Origin: Neoconidiobolus thromboides FSU 785
Lineage: Eukaryota > Entomophthoromycota > Entomophthoromycetes > Entomophthorales > Neoconidiobolaceae
NCBI GenBank assembly: GCA_025603075.1
Contig: MU626297.1
Coordinates: 1-64,000 of the forward strand
Reading direction: 5' to 3'
Length of the DNA stretch: 64,000 nt
The position numbers were made by a program, and so were the translations under genes. Below, piece after piece: positions 22,375 through 35,156 of the stretch; the first letter of the stretch is position 1, and each line of letters starts with the position of its first letter. Below the pieces are notes generated by a model. The model ran no database searches. It was given only the letters and a program-made list of their open reading frames with translations, and was not told where the DNA came from.

Positions 22375-23885
22375 TCAACTTAACATATAGTTAATTAAAC
22401 GAGAAACAACAAGTACATTTAAAGAGTTTCCTAATAATTTATATCGATTCTTTAAACTTACTTCCGGTGGAAATTCAAACTTATTTTTCATTACTGGAAA
22501 ACCCATTAATTTGGCTATTTCATATTCGGTAAAGTATCGATAACGTGTTGCTTTTCCATCCTTATATTAATTTATTAGTGGCTCTATTTAGCAAATTTAT
22601 AGTTTACTTTAAAGTCTAATTTAAGTATTGATCCCGTTCCTTGAGCATATTTGGTATAACCTAAATTATTATTGAAAATAAATTAATACAAAGACGTTGA
22701 TATACCTTTTGTAAAACAACAGGTTCCAACAGAATGTGGCTCCACAATATCTATTCAGTTATAAGTGTTTTTTAAATTGGATTAGAATTACCATAAACAT
22801 TAAGGTATTTTTCAATTATCTAATAAAAATTTATAAAAAAAATGACAGTAGTGAACTTTGATAATATTACTTTTTCAGGTACTGAATAATCTTCAAATAA
22901 CTTAGTATCGAAAATAGAATCACCTAAAAATTCAGCTAATTTAGCGGTACCACAACTCATTTGTGTAACATCAATGCCAAATAAAACTTTATAAATTTCG
23001 TTAATTAATTCTTCTTCATTCAAAGTCAATGGTAATAAATTGTTATTTTCAGTATCAATAATCATTGTCTTTTTACTACAAAATAGTCTCTTGTTCATTT
23101 GAGCTATTTTAAAGTTTCCTACATTTTCTCTTTTTGCCTATTTCTTTTTAATACATAAAAAAAGGTTAAAAAAAAACTTACTATAAAATAATATCTTAGC
23201 CTTGAATTGGGTATATTTAAGTCCGTTGGATTAATTAAAAATTCTTGATATTGAAACCCAGCTTCTAAACATTTTTCAACTAATACTTGTCGACTTTCTG
23301 AACGCTATAAAATATTACAATTAATCATTTTTATTCAGTAAAAAACTTACTTCAAACCCATACACATTTTCTAATAAAAAATAGTTTAAACTATTCATTT
23401 CGGATAACGAGTTTAAAAATGAAATAAAAGAAATACTTCTTTTATCTTTTAAATTTAACTGGTTACCAGTTCTTGTATATGGTTGACATGGCGGAGACAT
23501 TAATATTATATCTGGTTTATAATGGTTGTATCTACTTGCATTCATGCTATCTAAGTTTGTCTATAATTTTATCAACCTCTTTTTTAAATTAAGAAAACTA
23601 AAGTTATCATTACTGCCTTTGGTTTTTTCTTAAAATTATATTCATATACTTTATTCCCTATATCATTGACATCCATTGCTGTTATCTCGTTAATCTTCTT
23701 GGAGAATACTGTTTCATTTAGGGCATAGTGCTTTTTATATTTAGCTTAGTTTATTACAACACACTAAATTGTAGTTACCATTCCACCTATTATAAAGTTG
23801 TATTATGTAGAAACTAATTTACGTTTATCCTATTACCTATTCCGCTAAACAATTCTAACACATTATACGTTTGATTTGAAGTCAT
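22375..23885 (-). CDS. DNMT2: Dnmt2/TRDMT1 tRNA (cytosine-5) methyltransferase
   Basis: Methylates C38 of tRNA-Asp and related tRNAs with SAM. Ten exons: 23885-23837, 23786-23779, 23730-23614, 23560-23351, 23304-23182, 23137-22871, 22819-22792, 22750-22706, 22660-22608 and 22560-22375; 361 aa, every junction in frame. Motif I FSGIGGMHYAL (SAM binding) is assembled across an 8-nt exon; motif IV SPPCQPYTRTG has the catalytic Cys; motif VI LENVYGFE; motif VIII IPNSRLRYYFI; motifs IX-X TCCFTKGYTKYAQGTGS and LLGNSLNVLVVSRLI. The CFT signature marks Dnmt2 rather than a DNA methyltransferase. Length is close to human TRDMT1 (391 aa). Confidence 0.95.
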
Positions 23886-23947
23886 TTTTTAAAAACAAAA
23901 GATATAAAAAATAAAAATAATTTTTTAGATTTTTAATAACTTTTAAA

Positions 23948-24926
23948 ATGTTTAAATTATTTCAAAGATCAGCTAAATCAATAATTAACAATAGATTATA
24001 TTCTACAACAAAAACATGTAACTGAATATCAATATTATGGTATAATAACATATTAATAAATTAAATTAGTATTAAATAAAGATTTATCAACTTATTTGAG
24101 CAAAGAGTTTGAGTTTGAGCTAAAAAACAAAGCAGAAGTCAACCCAGAATTACCTATTTATTTACAGCAAAGCGGGTATGAGGTAACAACAATAAAACAA
24201 TTTAACATAGTGTGATTTGTTCAATTATATTATAGTTAAAACAAGAAGAAGGTGGAAGCTTGGTTGAATTGCACAAAAAATATAATGAAAAAGAGTAATA
24301 AAATTTAGAATCCAATATTATTAGATTTAATAAATATGAAATTAGAGATATTATTATTCGCTTTTCAATAGCAGATATTAATATACCACCTATTCAAACC
24401 AGTAATGTTACTGATATTAAATTGTTCTCAAAAGTATAAATTTTAGTTTTTTTTTATCATTATTAACTTGTTTTTAGTTTGATGAGTTTCCAATCAAGTG
24501 TCATATTATCATATCAAAGGTAAATAATGACCCTGTATTATATAATAAACTAAACCTTAAAATTAGTTGAAAAAGGGTAGTATTCTATTTGACAGTGTTG
24601 TATCTGATGGTTTTTTTGGATTTATTCAAATAAAGAGATTTGAAAATCAAGAGGTCCAACCTATTCAAGCAATTAAACAAATCCATCTTAACTCAAGGTT
24701 GGTAGGTGTACCTTTTGAAGTATTACATGAAGTAATTATATTATCTCAATTGCATTAAAATATTAATTTTTTTATTTAGGAGCTCAAATCGGGCTTTGAA
24801 GATTATTTAGAAGTTAGAGGCATCGATCATAATATGGCTAAATTTATTAGAGATTATATTTCATTCAAAGAACAGAATGAATATATGAGATGGTTAAATA
24901 GTTTATCTGAGCATGTATTAAAATAA
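23948..24926 (+). CDS. MAM33: Mam33/p32 (C1QBP) mitochondrial matrix protein
   Basis: Acidic, trimeric doughnut-shaped matrix protein linked to mitochondrial translation. Exons are 23948-24017, 24070-24182, 24236-24294, 24346-24433, 24478-24519, 24567-24731 and 24780-24926; 227 aa, in frame throughout. The N terminus (MFKLFQRSAKSIINNRLYST) is a basic, Ser-rich mitochondrial presequence. Family blocks: LKNKAEVNPELPIYLQQSGY (dominant N-terminal helix), EDIIIRFSIADINIP, and the C-terminal helices FEDYLEVRGIDHNMAKFIRD and EQNEYMRWLNSLSEHV. The 24295-24345 intron was preferred because two in-frame stop codons otherwise interrupt the frame and this splice restores the family motif. It starts 62 bp from the divergent Dnmt2 gene, so the two share a very compact promoter. 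Confidence 0.92.
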
Positions 24927-24965
24927 AATATAGAGTATTAGATTAAATTTTAAATTTATTTGTGT

Positions 24966-26151
24966 TTATTTATTTAAAGGTGAATCATTAGAGCCAAATG
25001 TAGTCCAAGTAGAAATGTTATCTGTCTTTTCTAAACATGCCCAAGACATATTGTTATCTATTAAAAATATTAGCTTATTAGTTTATAACATTATATCACT
25101 AACTACCTTTAGCTAAAATAACTTCTACTTTAGTAGATAAAACTCCATAGCTGCAGTTTTCAGGCTGAATTGACTAACAATAATATTGTTTAATTTATCA
25201 TTGTTATCTGATAATAAATGGTTACCTGGAATAGTTCAAACTCCTTTTCAAATAGTTTGTTGTCTTGGAATTTTATTTTTACGGTTAGCTAATTAAATTG
25301 ATTAGCTTATTTTATATATACGTTGGATCCTTTTACCTTATCTTTATTAAATACAATTGCGCTTTCTTCTTTATCTGTCTTCTTTGCAAAAATAGATAAG
25401 ATGACTTGAGAAGGTGATTGATACCAGTCGAATCTACAATCTGACTTTAATAATTCATCACTCTAAATATCATTAGTATTAATAGCTTTGAATGAAGTTA
25501 GATTACCTTATTTTCAAGTGGATTAATTTTTTCGATAAAAACGTGTTTTCTTTGAACACACCCTTTGATTTTTAAAAACTCGTCAAACTCCAAGACCTTT
25601 CTTTTGCAGCAGGAGTAGCCCTTAGACCCTTCATGGAAGATAGGTAATCCCGGATGAAAATAACAGTTTGAGTCTTCTTCTTCTCCTCTTGATACCTTAT
25701 TATCAACGAATTTGTGTCCACATCCTCGTCTTTTACATAAGGTACCAGCTTTAACTTCTTTGTCGGTATCATCCTCTTTATTAATTTCAATCGCTTCCAA
25801 CTCTTTCGCCTTTTCCTTTCTCTCTTCTTTTGAAATAATATTAACTTGAGGCAACGCTTCTGAGACTTGTTTTAAATCAAAAGCTACATTAGGGCTGCTA
25901 ACTTCCTCTTTTTGTTCTACAGGTTTAACATAATACTCTTTGCTTTCTAAATCAACCTCAGTTGAGTGACTTCCTACACTACACCCTGGGATCTTTAAAA
26001 ACATGTCAAAATCCGTTTCCCTTTTATTACAGCAACTCCAGCCCTTTAACCCTTCATGAAAAACTGGTTTACCAGTGTGATACACACATGATTCTTTCTC
26101 ATTATCTTCTTTAATTTCTTTCCCGCAGCCTCGTCTTGTACAGATTACCAT
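24966..26151 (-). CDS. CHORD-CS co-chaperone (CHORDC1/RAR1-like)
   Basis: Zinc-binding Hsp90 co-chaperone of 327 aa. Exons read 26151-25507, 25462-25337, 25288-25226, 25164-25107 and 25057-24966. Two CHORD modules lie in exon 1: CTRRGCGKEI ... GWSCCNKRETDFDMFLKIPGC (residues ~4-60) and CKRRGCGHKF ... GYSCCKRKVLEFDEFLKIKGC (~138-198), each with the eight Cys/His zinc ligands in family spacing. A CS (p23-like) domain follows from about 216 (FDWYQSPSQVILSIFAK, LTVKIKF, YGVLSTKVEVILAK, WTTFGSN). In plants and animals such proteins work with Sgt1 and Hsp90. Two CHORDs plus CS matches the animal and fungal form. Tail-to-tail with Mam33, with stops 40 bp apart. Confidence 0.95.
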
Positions 26152-26882
26152 TGTGTTGTATCGTCTTTTTTGAGCTTAATCTAATTTTATTACTTTCAAA
26201 CAAGTCTAGAAAATTCTATGTCATTTTAGATTTTATAATTTTTTTGAAACTATAGGAGTTACTATATTTAGAACTATAATGATGCTTGTTAATAAAAATA
26301 GAAATAGAATTCTACTAATACTGGTATGAAATAATTATGTAAATTAATAATAGATATGATACTATCTGTATATGAATAGAGGGGATATCTGATAATCTCA
26401 AATAGAAATAATAATCAATAATGGTAATATATCAATATATACTAAAAAATCAATCAACAAAATAAAAAATATACTATAAATTCGATAGTAAACTGAACTA
26501 ATGTTTGTTTATTTTGATAATTTAAATATTGAAAAGTAAAGTATTTTATGACGCGTTTGACAAGTTTTTGATTTAATATTATTCGTGTATCTCATCCTTT
26601 TCAAGTCGTTTAAATCAGCATTCAGCTGTAATACTTCATTTATAATAAAAGACTCTACTAGTGAACTTGTATTAATATTGTTACACTATTTTGTACTGCG
26701 TTCCTAACTTAATAACTTTATTCATTCCTTTTCATGTGTAAATCTAAAAACATTATTTTTATACTTCGCTCCATCTATTCATTCCTACTATTAAATAAAT
26801 AAAAATTTAAACAATTACCATCGAACTGAACACAAGAATAAAACTTTTTAATATTTAATTAAACCCTTAAATTATGTTTTAT
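26152..26882. other. Intergenic, CHORD promoter and eL29 3' flank
   Basis: AT-rich; no gene or repeat recognised. Confidence 0.45.
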
Positions 26883-27165
26883 TTATTGTTGGGCAGCAGC
26901 TGCTTTAAGGGCAGTGAAAGTACCCTTTTTGGCAAAACGTTGGTTACGGATGAATTTGGAATCAACCTGAATTATTATAAATATAAAAAGTATACATTAG
27001 ATAAATAAGCTTACACCGCGGTTAGAAGAATAACGGAAAGTCTTTGGCTTTTTGATACCGTTACGATGAGCCTTACGGTCTATTTAGTTTAAATATAATG
27101 TTCTTAAAATTTAAAATTTAAAATTTACTTTGGTTGTGATTGGTATGATTCTTAGACTTAGACAT
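26883..27165 (-). CDS. RPL29: 60S ribosomal protein eL29
   Basis: Small, very basic large-subunit protein. Starts MSKSKNHTNHNQ at 27165; the first intron interrupts the next Asn codon (N|RKAHRNGIKKPKTFRY), a second follows SSNRG, and the last exon reads VDSKFIRNQRFAKKGTFTAL and ends AAAAQQ. About 62 aa, as in yeast and animals. The start is the only ATG that gives the invariant SKNHTNHNQ N terminus. Ala-rich C-terminal tail slightly longer than in yeast. Confidence 0.96.
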
Positions 27166-27825
27166 GGCTCAATTAGCTAATATATAATTTGATAAATATA
27201 TTTCTTTAATAATAGTTTCATAACAATTCAATTATAACGATAGTGATAATTTGTTATATCATTCTATTTAATATTCTCCGATGGATGTGTTTTATTTAAC
27301 TGAATAATTAAGAGTATATGACATACCTTATCTACTGTTTTTGTAAAAGAGAGACCTTTTTTACTTGAGTACTAGCAAATTATCTGGCTATTACTAAAGA
27401 TTTGACTAAAAATGAACTTTAATTGATTGGATAAATTAAATCTTGAAATTAATATCAAAATAAAAAGTAGTATAATAAAAATTAGCATTATAATGATAAT
27501 AAAAATTTATAGATATATTAATGAATATAACATAACTAAATTTTAGACTTAATAATATAAAATTATATTTCGTGAATTTATTTATTAATGTAATAATTTA
27601 TTTTTTAGAGATCCTATACTCTACATATTTAGTATATCTAATTATAAAATATAAAGCCTCAAATGGGGTAACATTTATAGTTTGTATCGTTCTATAAAAA
27701 AGTTTAAAATCGAAAACACTTATATTTTTAACATCAAATTTATAAAGATACTAAACTAGTTTACTTCAAATGAACGGAACCGATTAAATATAAACTCAAA
27801 GTAACAAAAATGATTATTACTTTAA
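27166..27825. other. Intergenic, eL29 promoter and kinesin 3' flank
   Basis: AT-rich; nothing further recognised. Confidence 0.45.
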
Positions 27826-30679
27826 TTAATAGGTAGAGGAAGGTGATTCAGTCCTTAGGGTGTTAGGTGGCCTCAACCTAGGGGGTGGAATAGGGGATGA
27901 AGATTTGAGGGCATCTTCATTTAAACTTAGTGATTCCAAACCCTCCATAGCATCCTTTGAATTTAGTAAAAGATATTTTTTTCTCCACTCTCTTTCTTGC
28001 TCTAAAGCTTGTTCAAGCTCTGTCACCCTACGTTGTGCAAACGTAGTCTCATCACTTTTTAAATTATTTGATGCGGCTTCAATCTCTGCTTTCTTAAACA
28101 ATAACAATTCCAACCTCTTCACTTTATCCTTTAAATCTGTAACTTGTTTTGATTGTACTTTACGTTCTTGCTCAAGCTCCAATATAACCCTATTTTGATC
28201 TTCAATAATTTCTTCCATTTCTACAATTTCTGATTTATTATTTGTCTCATTTATCTCATCTTGGTTTATGGGTGTATAAAATGAGTCATTTGAAGGTGAT
28301 TTTTCAGAACCTCTTTGGCTTGATTCTCTTGTTGGGTCAAATGGTAAAGTCCTTGGTAAATTTAAAGTAGACAATATATCTGATTCTGTACGTGAAAATT
28401 GTCTTGATAATCTTAATGAGGCTACTCTACCTAAAGTAGTACTAACTTTTTCTTCAATAGCTTTGGCTTGTTGTTGAGATTGGGAATGATTGTCTTCTTC
28501 CCATGCGTTTTTGTTATTTAAAATATTTTGATATTTTTTATAAATAACTGTTGGGTCTTCATAAATCCCGGATTCATTATCAAGTGAATCTAATAATGTT
28601 TCAAGCGCTTGGATATATCGATTCTTAAATTTTAGGTCTTCTAATACCCAATCTAATCGTTCATTACGATCCTTTTGTTTCCCCATAAAACTTAATCGTT
28701 GACTAAAGAATCCTTTTTCTTTTTGAGATATATGTACTGAAAGTGGTCTTGAGCGTTTAAATACTTTATCCTCCATTGACGTGGATGTTAATATTAATTT
28801 AGTAAGATGATCAATTCTTTCTTTATATGCTGTTCTAGCTAAATTAAGTTCTAGTAATTCGCCTTCATATTGTTGATTCTTTTGTCTAAGTTGCTCTAAC
28901 TCTTCAGATTGACTTTTCTCAATAGTAGTATTTGTGTCAACTAATTTTATTTTCAAATCATTAATCTCACTTTGATATTTTTGAATCAACGCTTTTCCAT
29001 CTTTGATTGGATTCTTTTGAGCCTTAATTGTTATCGTTTTAATTCTTGCTCCAAATTTTAATGTACTTAAACTTTCTTCAACATAAGTTCCTGCAGAATT
29101 AATAGTGCAAATAACCCCAATTCTAGAATTCCCACTTAATGCACTTTGTAAAACTCTAGTTAGTTTAGAATCTCGATATGGGATATGTCCTACTTTGCCA
29201 TCGGCAATCTTAGATATGACTGAGCCTAAAGTTAGTAAACTTTTATTTATAAAGGCCGCTTCTTTGCGTCTCTCTCCATCAGTACTATTTTTTTCAGATC
29301 CTGCCAAATCAATTAAGTTCTAATAAGGTGGATTAGTAATAGCGTGGTTCAATAAATAAAGCCTTACAAGCTGGGAGAATTTAACCCCACCTTGTTGTTT
29401 TTTGTGGAACCCCAATACATGCCTTTTGTTTAAGCTCAATTTAGAGTGACTATCATCTCGACATTCAATTAGCTAATTTAAAATTGATTAATAAATTATT
29501 TTTATCATATTCATAAACTAATTACGATCTGAAATAAAGTATGCGATCTTGAGGAATGCTCATGATAATCATTAGATGCAATGTGCCTGTTAGCTAAAAA
29601 TAATAAATAAAAAAGCAGTCATGAAATTGAAATATACCTTCTCCACGATCAATAATTTTCATTACTTGTTTTGGCGTTGTTACTATCTCCTCTTTCAACG
29701 GAGCCACATAAACGCCTCTCTAAATTTATTAGCAATATTTAGAGTAAAATTCAAATTTAAGTTTACTATTTTGTCTTCATGTACTCTTAAATCTCCCATT
29801 TCAGGTGATAATAGATCTTTAATTGTTTCATTATAGATCTCTATATACGATACTCTCAAAAGGTACTCTTTACTTCCGCCAGTCTATAATAATAGTTGAA
29901 CTATTTAGGAATTATATAAACTAAATTAATCAAATCTACCCTTTTGATGTATTTAAAGATATCATCTACAGCTTGAGGGATAATTCCAGGCTCTTCTTCA
30001 GTACCTTAATTATTTTTAAATAAAAATGGTAACTTTATTTTAAACAAATAATACCAGTCTAAATAGATTAATTTTTATAGAAATATAATATTAACTCTAA
30101 TTACCATCGTCTATTTTTGGGATATTAAATAAGTTGAATAAAAGCTGGTCAGTTTTATAATATAAAAAATAACAATTTTTCTTACATAAGTTTTTCCAGA
30201 GCTCGTTTGTCCATAAGCAAATAATGTACCTGCCAAATATAAGTAATCAACCAAAAAATTCAAAATTAAGCTACCATTATAACCTTCCATAGCGGATCTA
30301 TATAGTTATAATTATGATTAAATAAAGCTTACAATTAAAATTTTAAACTTACAACACAATATCTCTCCCACACTTTGAATAGACCTCAAAATTATCTGAG
30401 CCTGTAAAGCAAAGGTCTAAAATGGTGAAATTAGCTGAATCAATATATTTGTTGGTAATAAATACCATAAATTTGAGAAAAATTGGGCTTCTTAAACCTT
30501 TCGCAATACTTGGGGTCCAATTGAATCTTTGGAAATGTGTGCGGAAGTTCTTCAAATACCCAAGGGGAAGAGTTTTCTGTAGTTTTAGTTGGTTTTAATC
30601 GAATCCCAACACGTACATTTTCAGTTCTCTCCTTTTCATTGTGCGTTGGCGATAATACTGCTCTACGTAATTTGTCCAT
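27826..30679 (-). CDS. Kinesin motor protein, kinesin-7 (Tea2/Kip2/CENP-E)-like
   Basis: Plus-end-directed type microtubule motor, N-terminal motor domain, roughly 800 aa in about nine exons. Motor blocks in order: VRVGIRLKP at the start, YSKCGRDIVLSAMEGYNG, P-loop FAYGQTSSGKTY, PGIIPQAVDDIF, YIEIYNETIKDLLS, switch I region NRHIASNDYHEHSSRSHTLF, switch II NLIDLAGSEKN, and ERRKEAAFINKSLLTLGSVI plus HIPYRDSKLTRVLQ, the kinesin-7-like alpha4-alpha5 region. The residues from about 29000 down to the stop are coiled-coil (heptads in LKIKLVDTN.., MEEIIEDQNRVILELEQE) with a Pro/Ser-rich end. The junction between exon 1 and exon 2 is uncertain: the only frame-keeping splice I find implies a ~31-nt intron near 30465-30435. 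Fungal homologues carry polarity factors along microtubules; that role is inference. Confidence 0.88.
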
Positions 30680-30983
30680 TTCTTTTGCAAAGCTTATTAT
30701 TACTTAACGATTCCTATTATTTATTTTAAAACTAAAAATGATAAAATAGTTCAAATTTTAATGACTTGCTTTGTGCTTAAATTAGATTAATGTTTTAATT
30801 AGAACAGAGTAAATTCAAATAGATTGCAAGACCAATTAGCTCTGGATTTTGGCTTAGATAGTCACTTATAATTTGCTGTATCTCATTTGCCTCACTTTTA
30901 GGAAATTTGTAACGTCATCTTAGTTTAAAATGTAGAAAATACACAATTTAGCTCCTTTTTAATCAACTATTGTATATTAAATC
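30680..30983. promoter_or_regulatory. Divergent promoter, kinesin / membrane-protein gene
   Basis: Only 304 bp separates the two start codons. No recognisable binding motif is claimed. Confidence 0.4.
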
Positions 30984-31721
30984 ATGAATAAGAGCGATAT
31001 ATCCTCCTTTATAATAAACCCGCTATCAAGCTTTCACACATTGTTATTTTTATCCGTGATAAGCTATTTTATCCGATTGATGCTAACCCCTGAACTTACA
31101 GTGGTAAGTCATACACTAGCTTTATTTTCATTAACCAGCTTCTGGTTGGGAAGTATAATAAGTATCACTTTATTACAAAACTTTATAAAGACTTTAGCAC
31201 CAACGTTGACAACCATCATAAGCTTAGATATTAGCCGACATGTTTTGTCAACATTTAATAAGTTTGAGATACTAATTAGTATAACTTTATTACATTTGTT
31301 AGAAATGCAATGGACTACGCCTACTCTTCAATTACCCTATAAATTCAACGAGTTGGAGTCTTTAAACTTATCCATTTTATCACCTATTGTACTAGTTGGC
31401 TTCTTACAAACCTGTTGGCTATTACCTGCTTTATTACATAGGTCTCAGTTCTTAATAGCTTCGAATGTTATCCCAGATAATACCACTACCTCTACTCCTA
31501 CTTCTACTTCTACCAATGGCTCAGATAGTCCTTCTCAATCCACTGTAACTTACAGTAGAATCAATAATAATCATATCACAGCCAATGAAAATCAATCGCG
31601 TTCTTTTTCATATTTGCTTTATATTGCTACAGAAGTGGTCAAAGTTAGCTGTTTAATTTATTCGTTAAAACTATTGTCCAAAGTGCTAATCCATTACGTA
31701 CAAACAGTGGCGCGTCATTAA
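30984..31721 (+). CDS. Unidentified multi-pass membrane protein
   Basis: Single-exon gene, 245 aa, beginning MNKSDISSF. Four to five hydrophobic segments: about residues 18-35 (LLFLSVISYFIRLML), 39-65 (VSHTLALFSLTSFWLGSI), 95-105 (EILISITLLHLLE), 128-150 (LSILSPIVLVGFLQTCWLL) and 210-240. A Thr/Ser-rich loop (residues ~165-200, TTTSTPTSTSTNGS) lies before the last helix. A WTTPT motif and QTCWLLPALLHRSQFLI stand out but do not let me name a family. It is divergent to the kinesin with a 304-bp shared promoter. Real coding is likely from its length and membrane pattern; function unknown. Confidence 0.7.
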   Translation: MNKSDISSFIINPLSSFHTLLFLSVISYFIRLMLTPELTVVSHTLALFSLTSFWLGSIISITLLQNFIKTLAPTLTTIISLDISRHVLSTFNKFEILISITLLHLLEMQWTTPTLQLPYKFNELESLNLSILSPIVLVGFLQTCWLLPALLHRSQFLIASNVIPDNTTTSTPTSTSTNGSDSPSQSTVTYSRINNNHITANENQSRSFSYLLYIATEVVKVSCLIYSLKLLSKVLIHYVQTVARH

Positions 31722-31952
31722 GATATCTTATTTATTGTAGGCAAAAATAAACTTTTGGCTTATTAATTGTGCCTTTCTACTTGTTTACACTATAAAATAC
31801 TCTAGTTTATATGCTATTATAGCCTCAGTATGATTAAAGCGATTTTAGTAATAACCAATTAAATAAAAATCATAGCTAAAATTTAGCAAGTTTAACAATT
31901 CGAATATATTTCAAGAGAAAAAATATAATTTAATTACATTTTAACTTTAATA

Positions 31953-33088
<1,136 letters not shown>

Positions 33089-33643
33089 ATTTAGAATTTT
33101 ACTAGTATTTTTATTTTGATTGTTATACTATATTTAATTCTAAAATAGTTGCATCAGCCTTAAAACCAAATATTCTATTGTTATATCAATATCATAATAT
33201 TTTATCCAACTATCCTTAATAAAAACTATTAGAATCTAAAACTTAGACTTGTAAAAATCACTTCCAATTCCATCATTAAAATAAGTCCACCTTTTATTTT
33301 GGTAAAGATATTACTTTAAATCTTTATACTATAATTTATATACAAGAGAACATGTATCTACTATCACCAATGATATCATATAGATGTCCTTTTAACATAT
33401 TAATGTATAGACTTGGTTTCAATCATCATTGTAATTCACTTGGTTGCTTGAAACCTAAAAACAGCTATATTACATGATTTTAATTTATTTATTGTTAAAA
33501 TAAAACAATTCCAGTTTGAATGTATTTAGAAAAAAAATCCACATTAAACCTTATATTATAAAAAGTATTTACAATTGTACTAAATTTAATTCATCTTATT
33601 ATATATAAATTTATTGAAAAGGTAAACTTTAGAATATTAACGT
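33089..33643. other. Convergent 3' flank, QPRT / SHMT
   Basis: AT-rich; nothing recognised. Confidence 0.45.
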
Positions 33644-35156
33644 CTATTGTAATTGTGATAAACGTTTGATCTCAACTGGGTTGAATCCTGGCATAGGGTA
33701 TGAACGAGCAAAATTTTGAACTTCAGCTTTAAGATCTAGTATTTCTTCATTACCTTGAAGCTCTTTGACAAAATCTTTTAACAATTTAGATGGGGCAGAT
33801 TCCTAATAATTAATTAGATGTATAAAATTAAATCATATTTTGAAATTACCTGAACTTTAAGAGCAATTTTTACAGCGCGATCTAAGAAATAGGCAACTCT
33901 AATGAAATCTTGAATATTAAATGAACGAGAAGTAAGGGAGCTAGTTCCAAGACGTACACCACCTGGGGAAAGAGCTGAAACATCACCATGTACAGCATTT
34001 TTGTTAATAGTGATATGTGCAGCATCACAAACCTTTTCTAACTTAGATCCAGTAAGGTTGATTGGACGAAGATCCCAAAGGATACAATGATTATCAGTAC
34101 CATTAGTTACAACTTTATAACCAAGTGAAATTAATTCATCAGCTAAGGCAACAGCATTACGCTTGACTTGTAAAGCATAATCATGGAACTCAAATGAAGC
34201 AGCTTGTTTTAAAGCTACAGCAATAGCAGCAATGGTGTGGTTGTGTGGACCACCTTGGCAAGATGGGAAAACAGCTTGGTTGATACGAGATTCGAGATCT
34301 ACGTGTTTAGGATCATCATTTCCACGACGGAAGAAAATCATACCAGCACGAGGACCTCTAAGGGTTTTGTGGGTAGTGGTGGTTACAACATCACAATAAT
34401 TGAAAGGATCATTGACAACATCACCAGCTACAAGGCCAGAAATATGAGCCATATCGCAAAGAAGATAAGCACCATGTTGATCAGCGATTTGACGAAGACG
34501 AGCAAAGTCCCAATCACGAGGGTAAGCTGAAGCACCACAGATTAAAATTTGTGGACGGAAAAGTTTGGCATTGGCTTCAAGACGATCATAATCAATATAA
34601 CCAGTTTCACTATCAACTTGGTATGGCATAGATTGGAAATAGATTGAAGATGAGGAAATCTTCTTCTTAGCAGTTTGATAGCCATGGGTTAAATGACCAC
34701 CAGAAGGAAGATCTAATCCCATAACACGATCAAAAGGCTTAATCATACCGGTAAAGGCAGCAAAATTGGCAGTAGAGCCAGAGTAAGGTTGTACATTAAC
34801 ACCCCAACGTTCTGGGGAAAGTTTGAATGCAGCAAGAGCACGTTTGATACAAAGTTGTTCAACTTTATCGACAACCTCATTACCACCATAATAACGAGCA
34901 CCAGGGAGACCTTCAGAATATTTGTTTGTTAAACAAGATCCATTGGCTTCCATAACAGCGCGAGAAGTAAAATTTTCTGAAGCAATAAGTTCAAGACCAG
35001 AGAATTGACGGAACTTTTCTTCTTCAATAAGATAAAAGATCTCACTATCTTCTTGCTCTAATGGAGTGTTAAGACACACATTCTAAAGGATTTAATTCAA
35101 TGAAATAATGATTAATATAGTTAATATACCCAAGGATCTACGTAAGGTTCAGCCAT
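33644..35156 (-). CDS. SHM2: Serine hydroxymethyltransferase (cytosolic type)
   Basis: PLP enzyme interconverting serine plus THF and glycine plus 5,10-methylene-THF. Three exons: a 9-codon first exon (MAEPYVDPW) ending near 35130, the main exon to about 33851, and a last exon (ESAPSKLL ... IKRLSQLQ) from about 33803. About 478 aa. Motifs: [46 protein letters not shown], and the PLP-lysine motif [16 protein letters not shown]. There is no presequence, so this is the cytosolic isoform. The ATG in the small first exon was chosen because it gives the usual short pre-helix N terminus. Confidence 0.97.

Noticed and set aside
22375-23885. DNA cytosine methyltransferase (Dnmt1 or Dnmt3 type)
   Set aside because: Short protein with the CFT motif and no regulatory domains: this is the tRNA enzyme Dnmt2.
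24295-24308. A 14-nt GT..AG intron in the Mam33 gene
   Set aside because: Removing it breaks the frame; the 51-nt intron 24295-24345 keeps frame and restores the family motif.
22375-24926. Operon-like grouping of Dnmt2 and Mam33
   Set aside because: They are divergent eukaryotic genes with separate introns; proximity (62 bp) reflects compaction only.
34237-34530. Open frame opposite the SHMT gene
   Set aside because: Shadow of a strongly conserved gene; no independent similarity. Many similar opposite-strand frames (e.g. 13198-13419, 27860-28198, 51774-52103) were dropped for the same reason.
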